NCBI GenBank assembly: GCA_935421135.1
Contig: OW285188.1
Span: 19,383,233-19,447,232, forward strand
From: Bugulina stolonifera
Taxonomy: Eukaryota > Bryozoa > Gymnolaemata > Cheilostomatida > Bugulidae
DNA length: 64,000 bases
Direction of reading: 5' to 3'
The first letter of the stretch is position 1. Every line of letters begins with the position of its first letter. A program made the translations under genes and the position numbers. The notes under the pieces are model-generated. The model was given only the letters and a program-made list of their open reading frames with translations, had not been told where the DNA came from and made no database searches. Below are positions 27,801-38,700 of this stretch, in pieces.

Positions 27801-29090
27801 ATGGGAGATACATGTATTATGATTGGATATTCTAGTGTCCAGACTCCAGATCAAAAACAGATTTAGTGGCATACCTCGGGCGCATCATCTTATGCTGTCA
27901 TCAACTCAATATTACAAGTAAAGTAAAAGCAGACATACAAAACGTAGAGGGAGAATTGGTAGTATCTGGGGTGAGTATTTCATGTAGTCAGCCATTCGTT
28001 GGATCAGATGGTCAGTCACAGAACAGTTATCAGTTGGATATAATGTCATTCGCAGTGGTCAAAGTCTAAGAAAAGAGGTGGGGGGTCTCTAGGGTAGCAG
28101 ACAAAGTCACTTGAGGGCACGAAGCACCCAAATGGTGCGTGCTGGCGGGGAGGGTCCGGGAGGGGTGCCGGAGCGCCCTCCCGGAAATTGGAAACTTTAT
28201 CAAAATTAGACACCGAAATAGTGCAAAATGCAAGAACTTCAGGTTAAAATATGGTCCAAGATCTTAAAATAGAATATGGTCCAATTTTTATTATTATTAA
28301 AATAGCAATCTGTAGGGGGTCTATCAGTCTGAGGGACCCCCTGAAACTTATGGTGGGGGGACTGAGACCCCCAAAGACCCCCCCAACTTTGACCACTGGT
28401 CATTCGATAAACAGAGCTGCCACATGCAGTGCAGATCAAAAGCTGTATGGACAAACTACAAACAGTCTCCAGTTTTCGGAATCGTTAGTTTATAATAATA
28501 TTTACAGATAAATATAAGTACAAGTAAATGTGTGTACTAGAATACTAGACATGTAGGTAGAACTCGCAGGCTACAGTATTAGTCTGAATGTTTTGTACTA
28601 CACTTTGCTAACTGTAAAACCAAACTGATGCCAAAATATCTTCAATGTGTCCAAAAACTTATTTCTCATATTTGTTGTAGTTGGATAGTGCTACTTCCTT
28701 GATCCAAGCTGCTAAAAATCTGATGAATGCTGTGGTGTATGCTGTGAAAGCTTCATATGTTGCCTCTACCAAGTATAAAGGCAGACAGGTAAGGGAGCAG
28801 ATACCCATCTAGTGGACAGATAACTCCATCCCACATGTAGCACAGAAAATTAGTTTGTTTCAAATTCCAAGTTATTTAGGAGTCATCTTACCCTTGATGC
28901 CCACGAAGCATGTATAATATTGGTGCGTATATTACAGAGAGCTATAGTCCACTGGAGAATGAAACCACCTCCCAAGAAAGCTTTAGTGAAGAAAGAAGAC
29001 CCCATGTATGAGAGCGCTAGAGTTAGGAAAGGGGCAGAAGCTAAGAGAGTGGAACCTATTAGAGCCTTGTCAGAGTTTGATTCATATTAA
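9798..29090 (+). CDS. CTNNA: Alpha-catenin (vinculin family, adherens-junction actin linker)
   Basis: Links the cadherin-beta-catenin complex to F-actin at adherens junctions. Coding exons: 9798-9937, 10289-10443, 11263-11429, 11886-12095, 13018-13191, 13620-13823, 14296-14475, 21014-21157, 22613-22769, 24033-24233, 24529-24680, 25676-25817, 25907-26074, 26334-26408, 27083-27308, 27612-27717, 27836-27970, 28681-28788, 28938-29090 (2997 nt, 998 aa). The N domain has EPLVTQVTTLV, GRSKKAH and FADDPCSSVKR. The M domain has RPSLEERLESIISGAALMA, ALQDLLTQY and LETNVPL. The actin-binding domain has LAKQMCMIMMEMTDFTR, YCHQLN-like and LIQAAKNLMNAVV. Vertebrate CTNNA1 is about 906 aa; the extra ~92 aa lie almost entirely in a tyrosine-rich linker (about residues 629-757) before the actin-binding domain. 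The start is the Met beginning MAGQYSVGIDVKWD, aligned with vertebrate NINFKWD. Identity is certain; some linker junctions (exon 13 acceptor) have close alternatives. Confidence 0.96.
10438..10540 (+). repeat. Short tandem array copying the exon 2 splice donor
   Basis: Four units of about 29 bp start at the exon/intron boundary itself. The exon end AGACAG/GTC recurs as AGACAG/GTCTG twice and AGACAG/CTC once, separated by TTTTATTATACTGT-like sequence. The repeat includes the last exon bases and the donor, giving decoy donors just inside the intron. Confidence 0.7.
10805..11262 (+). repeat. Minisatellite copying the exon 3 splice acceptor
   Basis: About 12 units of 33-43 bp. Each contains TTGGTTACAG/GTGATA followed by ATGTACATGTAACA(C/T)G. 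The last unit is the genuine acceptor of coding exon 3 (AG at 11261-11262), and similarity continues about 11 nt into the exon (GTGATACGATG). The intron thus carries some 11 near-perfect copies of its own 3' splice site. Confidence 0.85.
12190..12345 (+). mobile_element. Possible tRNA-derived SINE fragment
   Basis: In the intron between coding exons 4 and 5, GTAGTGGTTAATGTGTC resembles a tRNA A box and GGCTCAAACCCC resembles a B box about 55 bp later, giving a tRNA-like head. No A-rich tail or target duplication was recognised, so this is tentative. Confidence 0.3.
13845..14278 (+). repeat. About 21-bp minisatellite in alpha-catenin intron 6
   Basis: Roughly 20 diverged units of the type ACTAACACTAAGTACATGTG fill most of the 472-bp intron. 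The array stops about 17 bp before the acceptor of coding exon 7. The long open frames it produces on both strands are repeat artefacts. Confidence 0.85.
16146..18398 (+). repeat. Large minisatellite, about 77 units of 29 bp
   Basis: An uninterrupted array of 29-bp units, ACCTATACCTACACATATAC followed by TTAGTAGTT, with one-base variants: TACC/TATACC, ACACAT/ATACAT, CTTAG/GTTAG, AGTAG/AGTGG. Variant units recur in mixed order, and blocks of several units repeat, suggesting growth by unequal exchange. It makes up about one third of intron 7. Confidence 0.95.
20630..20960 (+). repeat. 28-bp minisatellite before coding exon 8
   Basis: About 11-12 units of CTGTCTCTGTACAG + ATATAGGACTAGTA/G. Each unit ends a pyrimidine-rich stretch with CAG, so each resembles a 3' splice site. 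The true acceptor is about 50 bp downstream, at 21013. Confidence 0.85.
22786..22880 (+). repeat. 22-bp tandem repeat just after the exon 9 donor
   Basis: Four to five units of GTGTCAGCGGTATATAATACA(G). The array begins within 20 bp of the donor at 22770, and the exon end CAGTGTCAG/GTAGGTGCCAG resembles the unit junction ACAG/GTGTCAG. Confidence 0.75.
23870..24010 (+). repeat. About 53-bp tandem repeat, three copies
   Basis: Three units containing AGAGAGCACAACTCCTGTTA and TGTGTAGTGT, shortly before the acceptor of coding exon 10 (24032). Confidence 0.7.
24951..25004 (+). other. Candidate 54-nt cassette exon of alpha-catenin
   Basis: TGTTTTACAG precedes 54 nt (18 codons, FERSIHSADNLVLYKLNE) and GTAAAT follows. 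The flanking constitutive exons (11 and 12) both meet at phase 0, so inclusion keeps the frame and inserts 18 residues between the M domain and the linker. No conserved counterpart is known to me; it rests on splice signals and open frame only. Confidence 0.35.
28053..28398. mobile_element. hAT-type MITE, copy 1
   Basis: 346 bp with perfect 13-bp terminal inverted repeats (CAGTGGTCAAAGT...ACTTTGACCACTG) and a perfect 8-bp target duplication GTCATTCG at 28045-28052 and 28399-28406. The 8-bp duplication and CAGTG terminus are hallmarks of hAT transposons. No transposase is present. It lies in alpha-catenin intron 17 and is clearly related to the element at 36787-37155. Confidence 0.95.
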
Positions 29091-29714
29091 CTCCTCATCT
29101 ATCCTACATTCCCGTATGGAAATACCCTACTGTACTTAGACTATACATTCTAGATAATTTGTATTTTATATCAGAAATTAATAATTTATTGCTATAATTA
29201 TTGTGTACCAACTTTGCAAAGTATTTACCTGTATTTAGCACCCAACTAGTATCTCATTATTTCAGTATAGATTGTGATAAACTAGATGTGGTAACTTAGA
29301 GACAATCATAACTCAGTCTATTCACATTCCACTAGAAGGAGTAGTTCATCTTCATACAATATAATACTCTTTATTTTATAATGCTTCTATTTAGAAATTA
29401 AATATAAATTAATATAGTAGATTTATCACCAGGCCAAAAGCTGGTCACTCCATTCTTTCTCAAAAAGAAAACACCAGTCTTAGAAAATCTGAATAAACTA
29501 TTATTGGCTATCTGCCAGTAGCCCCATGTTGAACATCAGGTTGATTGTGTAAGAATCTCCATCCTCCCACAATGCAACAGGCTCATTTCACACAAGAAAC
29601 TCCCAGAATTCAATGGTGATTCGATGGCACCAAGAAGGGCCATGTAATGTGGTTTAGTGACTGCATTACTCTTCAGTCTGTAGAGTAGGCTAAGTATTGG
29701 GGTCCATGAATGAA
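29091..29714. other. Convergent 3' ends of alpha-catenin and ELL
   Basis: Only 624 bp separate the two stop codons. A plus-strand AATAAA at 29492-29497 and a minus-strand AATAAA (TTTATT at 29370-29375) are placed so that each transcript would run past the other's signal. If both are used, the 3' UTRs overlap by over 100 bp. ATTAAA near 29397 is an alternative for alpha-catenin. Confidence 0.45.
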
Positions 29715-32700
29715 TTATGCGTCTGGTGAACTGATATTCCAAGAGGCAGTGTCATAGTCATGCACGATGCTCTTTATATGAGAGAGTTTGTTATGTAGAT
29801 AGTCCAAGCGTGGTTTTTTGCTACGATATTCACTGCTATATGCTATCTCTTTGTACTTCTTTCGAATTTTTTTCTCAATTTTCTGCAACAAAACATGAAG
29901 TAGTTGACATATAAAGTAAATCACCTTATAAGTAACTGCTGCCAGCTACATGAATACGTAAAAAACTAGAAAACATGTACTAGTAATTGGGAGAATTAAT
30001 ATCCTTCTATTAAATACTGTACATGTACAAGTAGTGTACATAAGTACATGTATAACATTTACAAGGTTAGAAGACATGGCATGCTGCTACCTCTATTGTG
30101 TACGAACAAACTCAAGGATCACAATACTAACCTAACACATCCTGTAACCAACATTAGATATAAATCACGTCATACAAGTACACAGCAATTTATAATTTGT
30201 CTATATCAGTTAAAACGTACTAAAATAAAATGAAACACTGGTATGATAGTAGTACTATAATTATAATGCTGGTATCGCTATTAAGACGTAATGGCTGCAG
30301 TGCTAACATATGGGCACACATAACTAAATCAGTAAAACTAGTGTTACGCTCTATCTACAGTCAAACAAATGGACACAAATAACTTACACAAGAGTCTAGC
30401 AAGAACGACTAAAAATTATAAATAGATTCAAATTCATGGAAAAGCAAAGCGGGTTTTCGCATCAGAAATGGTTCTACACTTGATATGCTCCATCATGCTA
30501 TCTGTTTAACACAGTATCATCATGTACCACAAGGTCCTAAAGGATGATGGGGGGGGGGGGGGGGGGGGGCTGATTTCACACACACACGCACATACAGATA
30601 CATAAAAACTATCTTGACCAAACATAGCGAACAATAATAAACTTGTATAATTGATAAGTGAAGAGTTGTCTGCCCTTTGATAACCTTGAGATTCCCTGGG
30701 TTACTATGATAAACCAGAACTGCTTATGAATATGGCTAACATATCAGCTAGATGTAATACCCTGACGTCAGCTAACTACATGATGGTGCTGCATGATCCT
30801 CTCTCCCACACACATCTACCAAGCACCCCAATACATGACTATTGTCAACTTAGTAGAGAACTAGTTGGGCAGATACACAGGCTGTCTGCACACCATATGC
30901 TATCTTCCACAGGCATTGTTGACAACACACTATGGCTATAGATAAACACACTGCAGTCTACTCGTACAACTGATAACAGTATTACCTACCTTGTATTTAT
31001 CAGAGCCAGGGTCAGCAGCGTACAACTGGTCAGCAAGATTACGGAATTTCTTATTGACCTCTTCGATGTAGTCAAACAAAGTTTTATATTCCTGGTAGTC
31101 ACTATTGAAGTCATCCTTGTACCTATTCCTCTGGTCGGATGTTGTTATTATAGTATAATTTCTACAACACAGCCAGTATATTATTACTATGTAGGCCCTA
31201 AGTCAACATAGCGCTTTATTATGGTAAAATGATTATTTGAAAAAAAGATTTGTCAGATTCTCACCCAAAGGTTATTATTAATGAGAAGCACACAATATTC
31301 AATTTTGAAGTTAAAACATTTAAAAAAAGTCGTCAAACCAAGTTATGGTGAAACGCATTGTAATAACACATCTATATATGGACGAAACACAAGGAAGTTC
31401 ACAGAATTTATGCCTATTCATGACAGGCGTCTGATAAAATGGGTGAAAGAATAAAAAGAATGCAACAATTTTACTTACTTGAGGAAGTCTTCATTTGTCG
31501 GGTCTACAAACAAATAAAATTAATAGTTAGTTACACGATACAGTATATTATATGTGAGTAGTCTAGGCTTATATATCATACGTGTACATACTATATAGGG
31601 GCCTACTACATACATGTATGTACATAGTATATACTACATGTAGGCTATATACACTATGTAGTATATACATGTAGTATGTGCAGCTAATTGTATTATTTGA
31701 TATACATGTAGAAATATCAGCCAGGATAGTAAATGCGATAAACTGGAACTAATTTAAATTACAATATCTATAAGAAGAATGATAATGTTAATTGATGAGT
31801 TATTTAGACCCAGTTTATTCAGACCATAAATCAAACAAACAGCAGACCATATTCTGGTCTCTTTCTCACGAGATATCATCATATTACGGATGAGTTACTA
31901 GGAGTGGACAAGGTATCTGAACCACCCCATGACTAACTGAATAACCAACCAAAGAATGTATGTGTTGACACTATTTCACAAGGAGTAAGGTTACGTGGAC
32001 ATGTAATTTTACTGCAGGATGTACAAGACAGTGTATATCATGTTATAAAACCATAATTATTACAATGATAGATGGCTACTACTGTGTACTATGCATGTAA
32101 TTCAATTTCAGTAATATTTCACCTTGCCAAATACCACTGAAACAGCTACAAGACATGTTATATATACAGTGTACAATGTAAGTAATTGGCATCAATGCAA
32201 AGGAATAACACAGCCGATGCTGACTTTTTGACATCTAGTCTAGAGTACACGTGTATCATAGTTCTAGTTTATACACTGATCATACAAGATCTATACTTGT
32301 ATACTAACAGTAAGTAGTATATTTATTATGTGATCAAGAGCAAAAGTAGGTGGAGAGGTCAGTTACAACTGTGAACCAACAATACAGTATTAGATTTATA
32401 CAACAAAACACAGCACTGCCCTACACTACAATAGCTATACACATAATACAACACTTACTACATGTAGATCGTTTATACATGTACATTGCAGTGGTTATAC
32501 GGCTAGGTGGTACATACTACATTAACACATTACAGTGGTTATACGACTAGGTGGTACGTACTACATTAACACATTAAAGAGGTTATACTAACCTAATCCT
32601 AGTCTCTCTCTTTTACTCAGTGGTAAATCACCATCAGCCTCTTCACTACTCTTCTTCTACAATGAAAGAGATCAGTGGATCAATGGTTCTGAATACATGG

Positions 32701-35700
32701 TACTGGTTCTGAATACATGGTACTGGTTCTAAGCACACTGTACTGGTTCTGAGTACACGGTACTGGTTCTGAGTACACGGTACTGGTTCTGAGTACACGG
32801 TACTGGTTCTGGATACATGGTACTGGTTCTGAGTACACGGTACTGGTTCTGAGTACATGGTACTGGTTCTGGATACATGGTACTGGTTCTGAGTACACGG
32901 TACTGGTTCTGAATACATGGTACTGCTTCTGAGTACACGGTACTGGTTCTGAGTACACGGTACTGGTTTTGAGTACATGGTTCTGGTTCTGAGTACACGG
33001 TACTGGTTCTGAGTACATGGTACTGGTTCTAATGCACTCAATTTAAAACTTGTATATTAACTTATTCCATGTACCCATCACTCTCTATGGGTTGGCAAGC
33101 ATGGATACTTGAAATGGAATATAGCCATCATTAGGAAACCTATTCTATTTTAATATACTATTACATGTACATTGTACTGATAAAATCAGCACTTGCACTA
33201 CAATTTGACTAGGGCAGGCAGGTGGTAAGTATCTCTATATATATGAGCACCTACAGTATGGAATAATATGTAGTCATGTTGGCCTATTAATACTATAGTC
33301 TGGATTAGTTACCAAATGCTTACTTAATCTCAAATGTAAGTATATGTGAACCATGCACTGTGATATAATTCCTCAGGTCAAATGTATGAATAATCCTCTA
33401 TGTTGGGAGGAGGCTTTGCTCTTGGAACTGTTATTAAATAATTAAGTAAGTACATTTTCACTACTACTAGTGCAAGTAGCGTGCAAGCTGAAGAGTGCAA
33501 TGTATGCAAGCAGGCTGTTGACAACTTGCACTGATTTGTAAGCAATATTCCTCACTAATTTACATTTTAATCAGAAACATACCACCTTCCAGGCTAGTGG
33601 CTACTGGAGTAGTAGTAGTAGTAGTAGTAGCACTTCTATCCTACTTATTACTCTACTGTAGTTACTGTTGGCATGAGTATTGGCTATACAGCAGGTGCCC
33701 ACGTAGGCTACATGTTCATATACATGTACATAATATACATGTACATAGTTACACGTACACCATGAGTATATTACAGTTATGTACAAGCATGTGGTGGGAT
33801 AGGTTATCTCTAACTCTTGAGTAGTTTGCTGTCAGCAATGTACAGTGTTAGGTGAGAAGCTGCCAAGATAATAGCTAGAAGGTGAGAAGTTGTCAAGTTG
33901 TTTAGTCTGGCTATGGTTGGTTAGTATGTGGTGCAGGGAACGAGAGAGGGGCTTGTACTTGTACAGTGAATGGGGGACCTTTTATGTATATCTATGTGAA
34001 TATAACCAGTTATCTCCCCTGCTTAGGCCAATATATTAATATACAACTGTTTAACATACTGTCTAATGCCGATATTAATATTGATAGCCCAGTACTTCAC
34101 ACACACATGAATTGATACTAATGGTTGATGTGCAGAGAGATAAGAATTCTCACCCTCTTTGAGTTGTCTGAGGTTGGATGCACTGCCACTACTGGTCTAC
34201 CACCACCACCACCTGTCGCACTACCTGTGCTTGCTACACTGCTGCTAATTGGACGATTCAAATGCCTACAAAATATAGAAACGTTTCATGTGTTATACAG
34301 TACCAAGGTGTGCATGTGCACATGTCACATTTCCTCTAGTCACAGTGGGTAAGTGGAAATGTGTGAAACGTCAATCATTCTACTGCTCCATTCCTCACAA
34401 TCACTACAGATATGATACTGAGGCATGTCCTTCTATAGGCTATATTATCATAATCTGCTTCATGTATTCTATAATATTATAATATACACCAGGATGTTTA
34501 GAGAAGGTTATGCAAGGTCTAAGTGACTATGATGAGTTATGACATATTAAACAATGCTGCAAGGTGTTAATCAATTATACAGCAATGTCATTATTTGTAT
34601 TTTTTATTTTCTAATATTTCCACACAGAGAAGACAACATGTGCTACCGATGCCATAAATAATACATATGGGAGTTGGAGACCAAGTACTGTAGTAGGGCT
34701 ACCAGTGTTACAGAGTGGTCTGGCATGGGTAGAGTGGCACCAATAACCAGGCTATAATCTCCCATATTAATTTCAGCATTAATTAAAGGGAAATGGGAAA
34801 GTGTGATATAATGAAAACAGATGGGTATATAATACCTAGTTAGTTGTTTCAATATTCTACTACATTATAAACTACTTGTTATAATGTAATGTATTTTAGT
34901 ATAGGATCGGCCTATCTCAATAAAAGATACATGTATACTGTAGGATGTACTTGATCTACAAGACCGTATACAGTGTATCCACATGTGTTTACATGTATCT
35001 ACATGTATACAGTGTATCTACAAGTATTTACATGTATCTACAAGTATTTACATGTATCTACATGTATACAGTGTATCTACAAGTATTTACAAGTATACAG
35101 TATATCCACATGTATACAGTATATCCACATGTATACAGTGTATCTACATGTATGCAGCATAGCTACATGTATACCTACATGTACACTGAATATCTACATG
35201 AATAATTATAATACATGTACATATAAGCCTAGATATCTACCTCTTCACCAGTTGCTTGTCTGTTTCAGAGTAGAAGCTCCAATTAACATCGACCTCCCCG
35301 AAATATTCGGTACGAAGAGCCCAGCAGTTCTTATTATTAGTTATACCAACCAGCTTGAGTATGTCTACTATGTGCACAGAGTGTTCTGATGAGTTGAGCC
35401 CTTCGCCCTTCAGCTTCGCCAATATCTGCGTTGTGTCAAACATGTTGGGTTTGGCAGCTAGAGTGTGTACTATTCTTTCTCTGCAAACAAATCACACATA
35501 TATCACTACAATGTATTACTGGGTAGCAGAACCCGTGGTACATGGTACAGTACACTAACTAGGGGAACCTACGGTACTGGTAGTGTGAGCGTGGAGATAA
35601 CGTTAGAATACCTATACTAGGAGGATTTCTATCGTTAGTAACCTTAGTTGGAGTTGTCTTCATTTTCTCTCACGCTATTTCATTCTCATGTCACGCTCAC

Positions 35701-38700
35701 GTGTCTTTTACCAATACCGCTATGGCACATGGTACAGTAGACAAACTAGAGGACCCTATGGTATATCAATTTAAATTTTATTATTTGGGCAGGGATGAGG
35801 TGTGAAACACTATTAGCCTTGACATGCTCCTCAGCGAATCGTATTTCACCTCCTACCTCAATTACTCTTGTTCTGAGATAGATTTGGTAGGACTACGCAA
35901 TTAGATATAATAAGTATTTAGTGTAACTTGGGAGGTAGAAGAAGACAACTAGAGGAAATGGGTTGGTAGCTATTACTTTCTAAATGAAGCATAAATACCT
36001 ACATGTACGTCTTGACCAATATTAAATATGGCATAGTACATTATAACTATCCATTAATCAGGGATGAATCCATGGATGCTGGAGCTAATGTCAAACCAGC
36101 TGCCAATATGGAATCTGGTAACATTGAATGTATGTAAGAAAGTACTTGTATGTTGTCAAGTCGTATAAAAAAGGGTATTTATTGGGGATATAAATAATGA
36201 GAATACTGCAAGCAATCCAGCAGATAATGCATTTCCTCTCACTTGTCAACACATTGATCATGATTGATCTATCAAGGAATAGTGGATACCGATTGGATCA
36301 GGGCCGTAGTGCCCTATACGGCCGTGCGGCTTGGCCGTCTCAACTTGTGGCATTGCAAAGTCAAAATGTAGTCAATTTAATACCATGGTCAGATCAGTGT
36401 TTAAAGTTTCTTCCACTTTCCTTTTCGCGGCGTTTACAAAATATGTAAGGATATGGTGATAATAAGTGTGCTAAACATTTTTATATCAGGAAACTCTAAA
36501 TACTACCGTACTTAACTACAATTATGTAACATTTTAGATATTGAATAACTGTCGGGGGAGATAAATCTAAATCTCAAGACTATTTCAGTATACAGTATAA
36601 GAAGTATACACAGTCCATGTACTGGGTGTGTTAAAAATATAAACCTTGAAAATCTAAACAATTATATTAGTTTTCAATTGAACAAACTTTTTTGGATTCG
36701 GCTATCTGTCTGCCCTACATTGTTGTCAATATATTTACTTAGGCATTCAATCTTATAGGGAGAAATAAGAAATATCTCTATGGTAGCAGTGGTCAAAGTC
36801 TAAGAAAAGTGGTGGGGGTCTCTACTCTCTAGGATAGCAGACATCGAAGCTCCCGAATGGTGCGCTGGTGGAGGAGGGTCCGATAGGGGCGCCTGAGCAC
36901 CCTCCCATAAATTGGAAACTTTATCAAAATTAGACATCGAAATGGTGCAAAATCCAAGAACCTCAGGTTAAAATATTTTCTAAGATCTTAAGATTTTAAG
37001 AGGAAATTTCGTTGCTATGAAACAAGGAAAATAAATGTGACCACATTTGATTTTTTATAACAGCAATCTGTAGGGGGTCTATCAGTCTGAGGGACTCCTT
37101 GAAATTTATGGTGGGAGACTGCGTCCTCCCACGACCCCCCCAACTTTGACCACTGTATGGTAGGAAAGAAACACATGCTTTCAGCTGCTTTTTGTAGATT
37201 CGTTAGCTCTACTTCATTTCATTGCATGTTTTTCATCATTGTAAAGGAGTAAAGTATTTGCGATTTATGTTCAGTCATAATTGTGAACAGATACAATGTA
37301 TACATGTACATGCATATATATGTATGAGGCTGGGTTATATTTAATATTATTACACAGGTATATTTCATAAACCTGAACTGCTTCAAATTTGCTCTATTTT
37401 TCTGAAAAACACTCTCAGGGCGCCGGCGGCCGGGGCGCTGCCCCGGACCCCGCCAGGGGGCCTGGGCGGCCCCCTGGACCCCCGGCCTAATATTTTGGCC
37501 CCACCAACATTTCTTAGGGCGCTACGGCCCTGGATTGGATGATTTATGATGTAAAATGTTGACGCTGTACCTAGAGCTAGCTGTAACAAACTACCTATCT
37601 GTAGATGTCTAGGAATGTGTACCATTCAACAGAATAGGAATTTACTAATCAACTATCAACCATTAACCAAACCATCCTCTGTGGAAGTTGCATGATGAAA
37701 AAACCATAACAGATGAAAATAACCAAATGCAGCAGAAACGAAACAACACACTATTGTGATGTATTACTTGGTTATTGGGTAATCAACCAATGAGATGTGA
37801 CGCTGCCCAGAATAAGTGGCACAGAAGAGAACCGTGGATATATAGATTAATAAATAAAATCTCCCCTTCTCCTACTGGTCAAAACAGAACATCTGCAATA
37901 TTACATTCTATCACCAACATACATGTGTACTGTATTATCTATCATTAGAGGTTGACATTGAGCAAGTAGCTTACTAGTTTGCAGTATAATTTAAGTGTCA
38001 ACAGAAAAGTCAAATTGAGTAGAGTCTATAATGATGTAGGAGTACAATACAGTGAGTGAACTCAACAGTGTTGGAGAATATAAATAGAGGTGTCGGTACA
38101 GTAATCCTCTGCTGTATTGAGAGCAGGATAGACTATACTATAGACATGTAGGAGGTGACACTACACAGTGTACCTACCACTGCCACAACCACTGTCTAAC
38201 AGATATACAACATGATGATGACATCTAGTTACATAATCTGGCGTCAGGCTACTTATTAATTAATGGTTCCAGGAGAGACCACTATTACACCACTATTACT
38301 GGGTACTCACAGAGGTGGGATAAGTCTAATCAGATAGGCTACACTATAATAGACCCATCATAGCATAGTACTGATTACCATCAGAGAGAAAATGTGCTAT
38401 AGGATAATTGGGTTTGGATTAACTATTACATAGGTCTACCACTCCATACTGTTCACATATTCTGCCTACCACCAATATTAGTACAACTGGAACCTAACAT
38501 GACATCACATAAGTAGCATATGTGCTATTTTACACCATAGGCTGACTAAAATATTTAAACATTACCGAAGTGGTACTGCTAACAAAGCAGCCTTTATCTT
38601 TTCCTTCTCCGACTTGCTTGGTCCACTAGTCTTATTGTGAGCTACAGCAGCCTCTTTGGCAGCCGTATTTCGCTTTGATTGCGTCTTGCGTTTCAACTTA

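Noticed and set aside
32646..33041. Long minus-strand frames rich in PVPCTQNQYR-like repeats
   Set aside because: Produced by a 20-bp noncoding minisatellite read in three registers; inside an ELL intron with no conserved protein.
36197..36448. 83-codon plus-strand frame
   Set aside because: Spans the left end of a hAT element in an ELL intron; no domain recognised.
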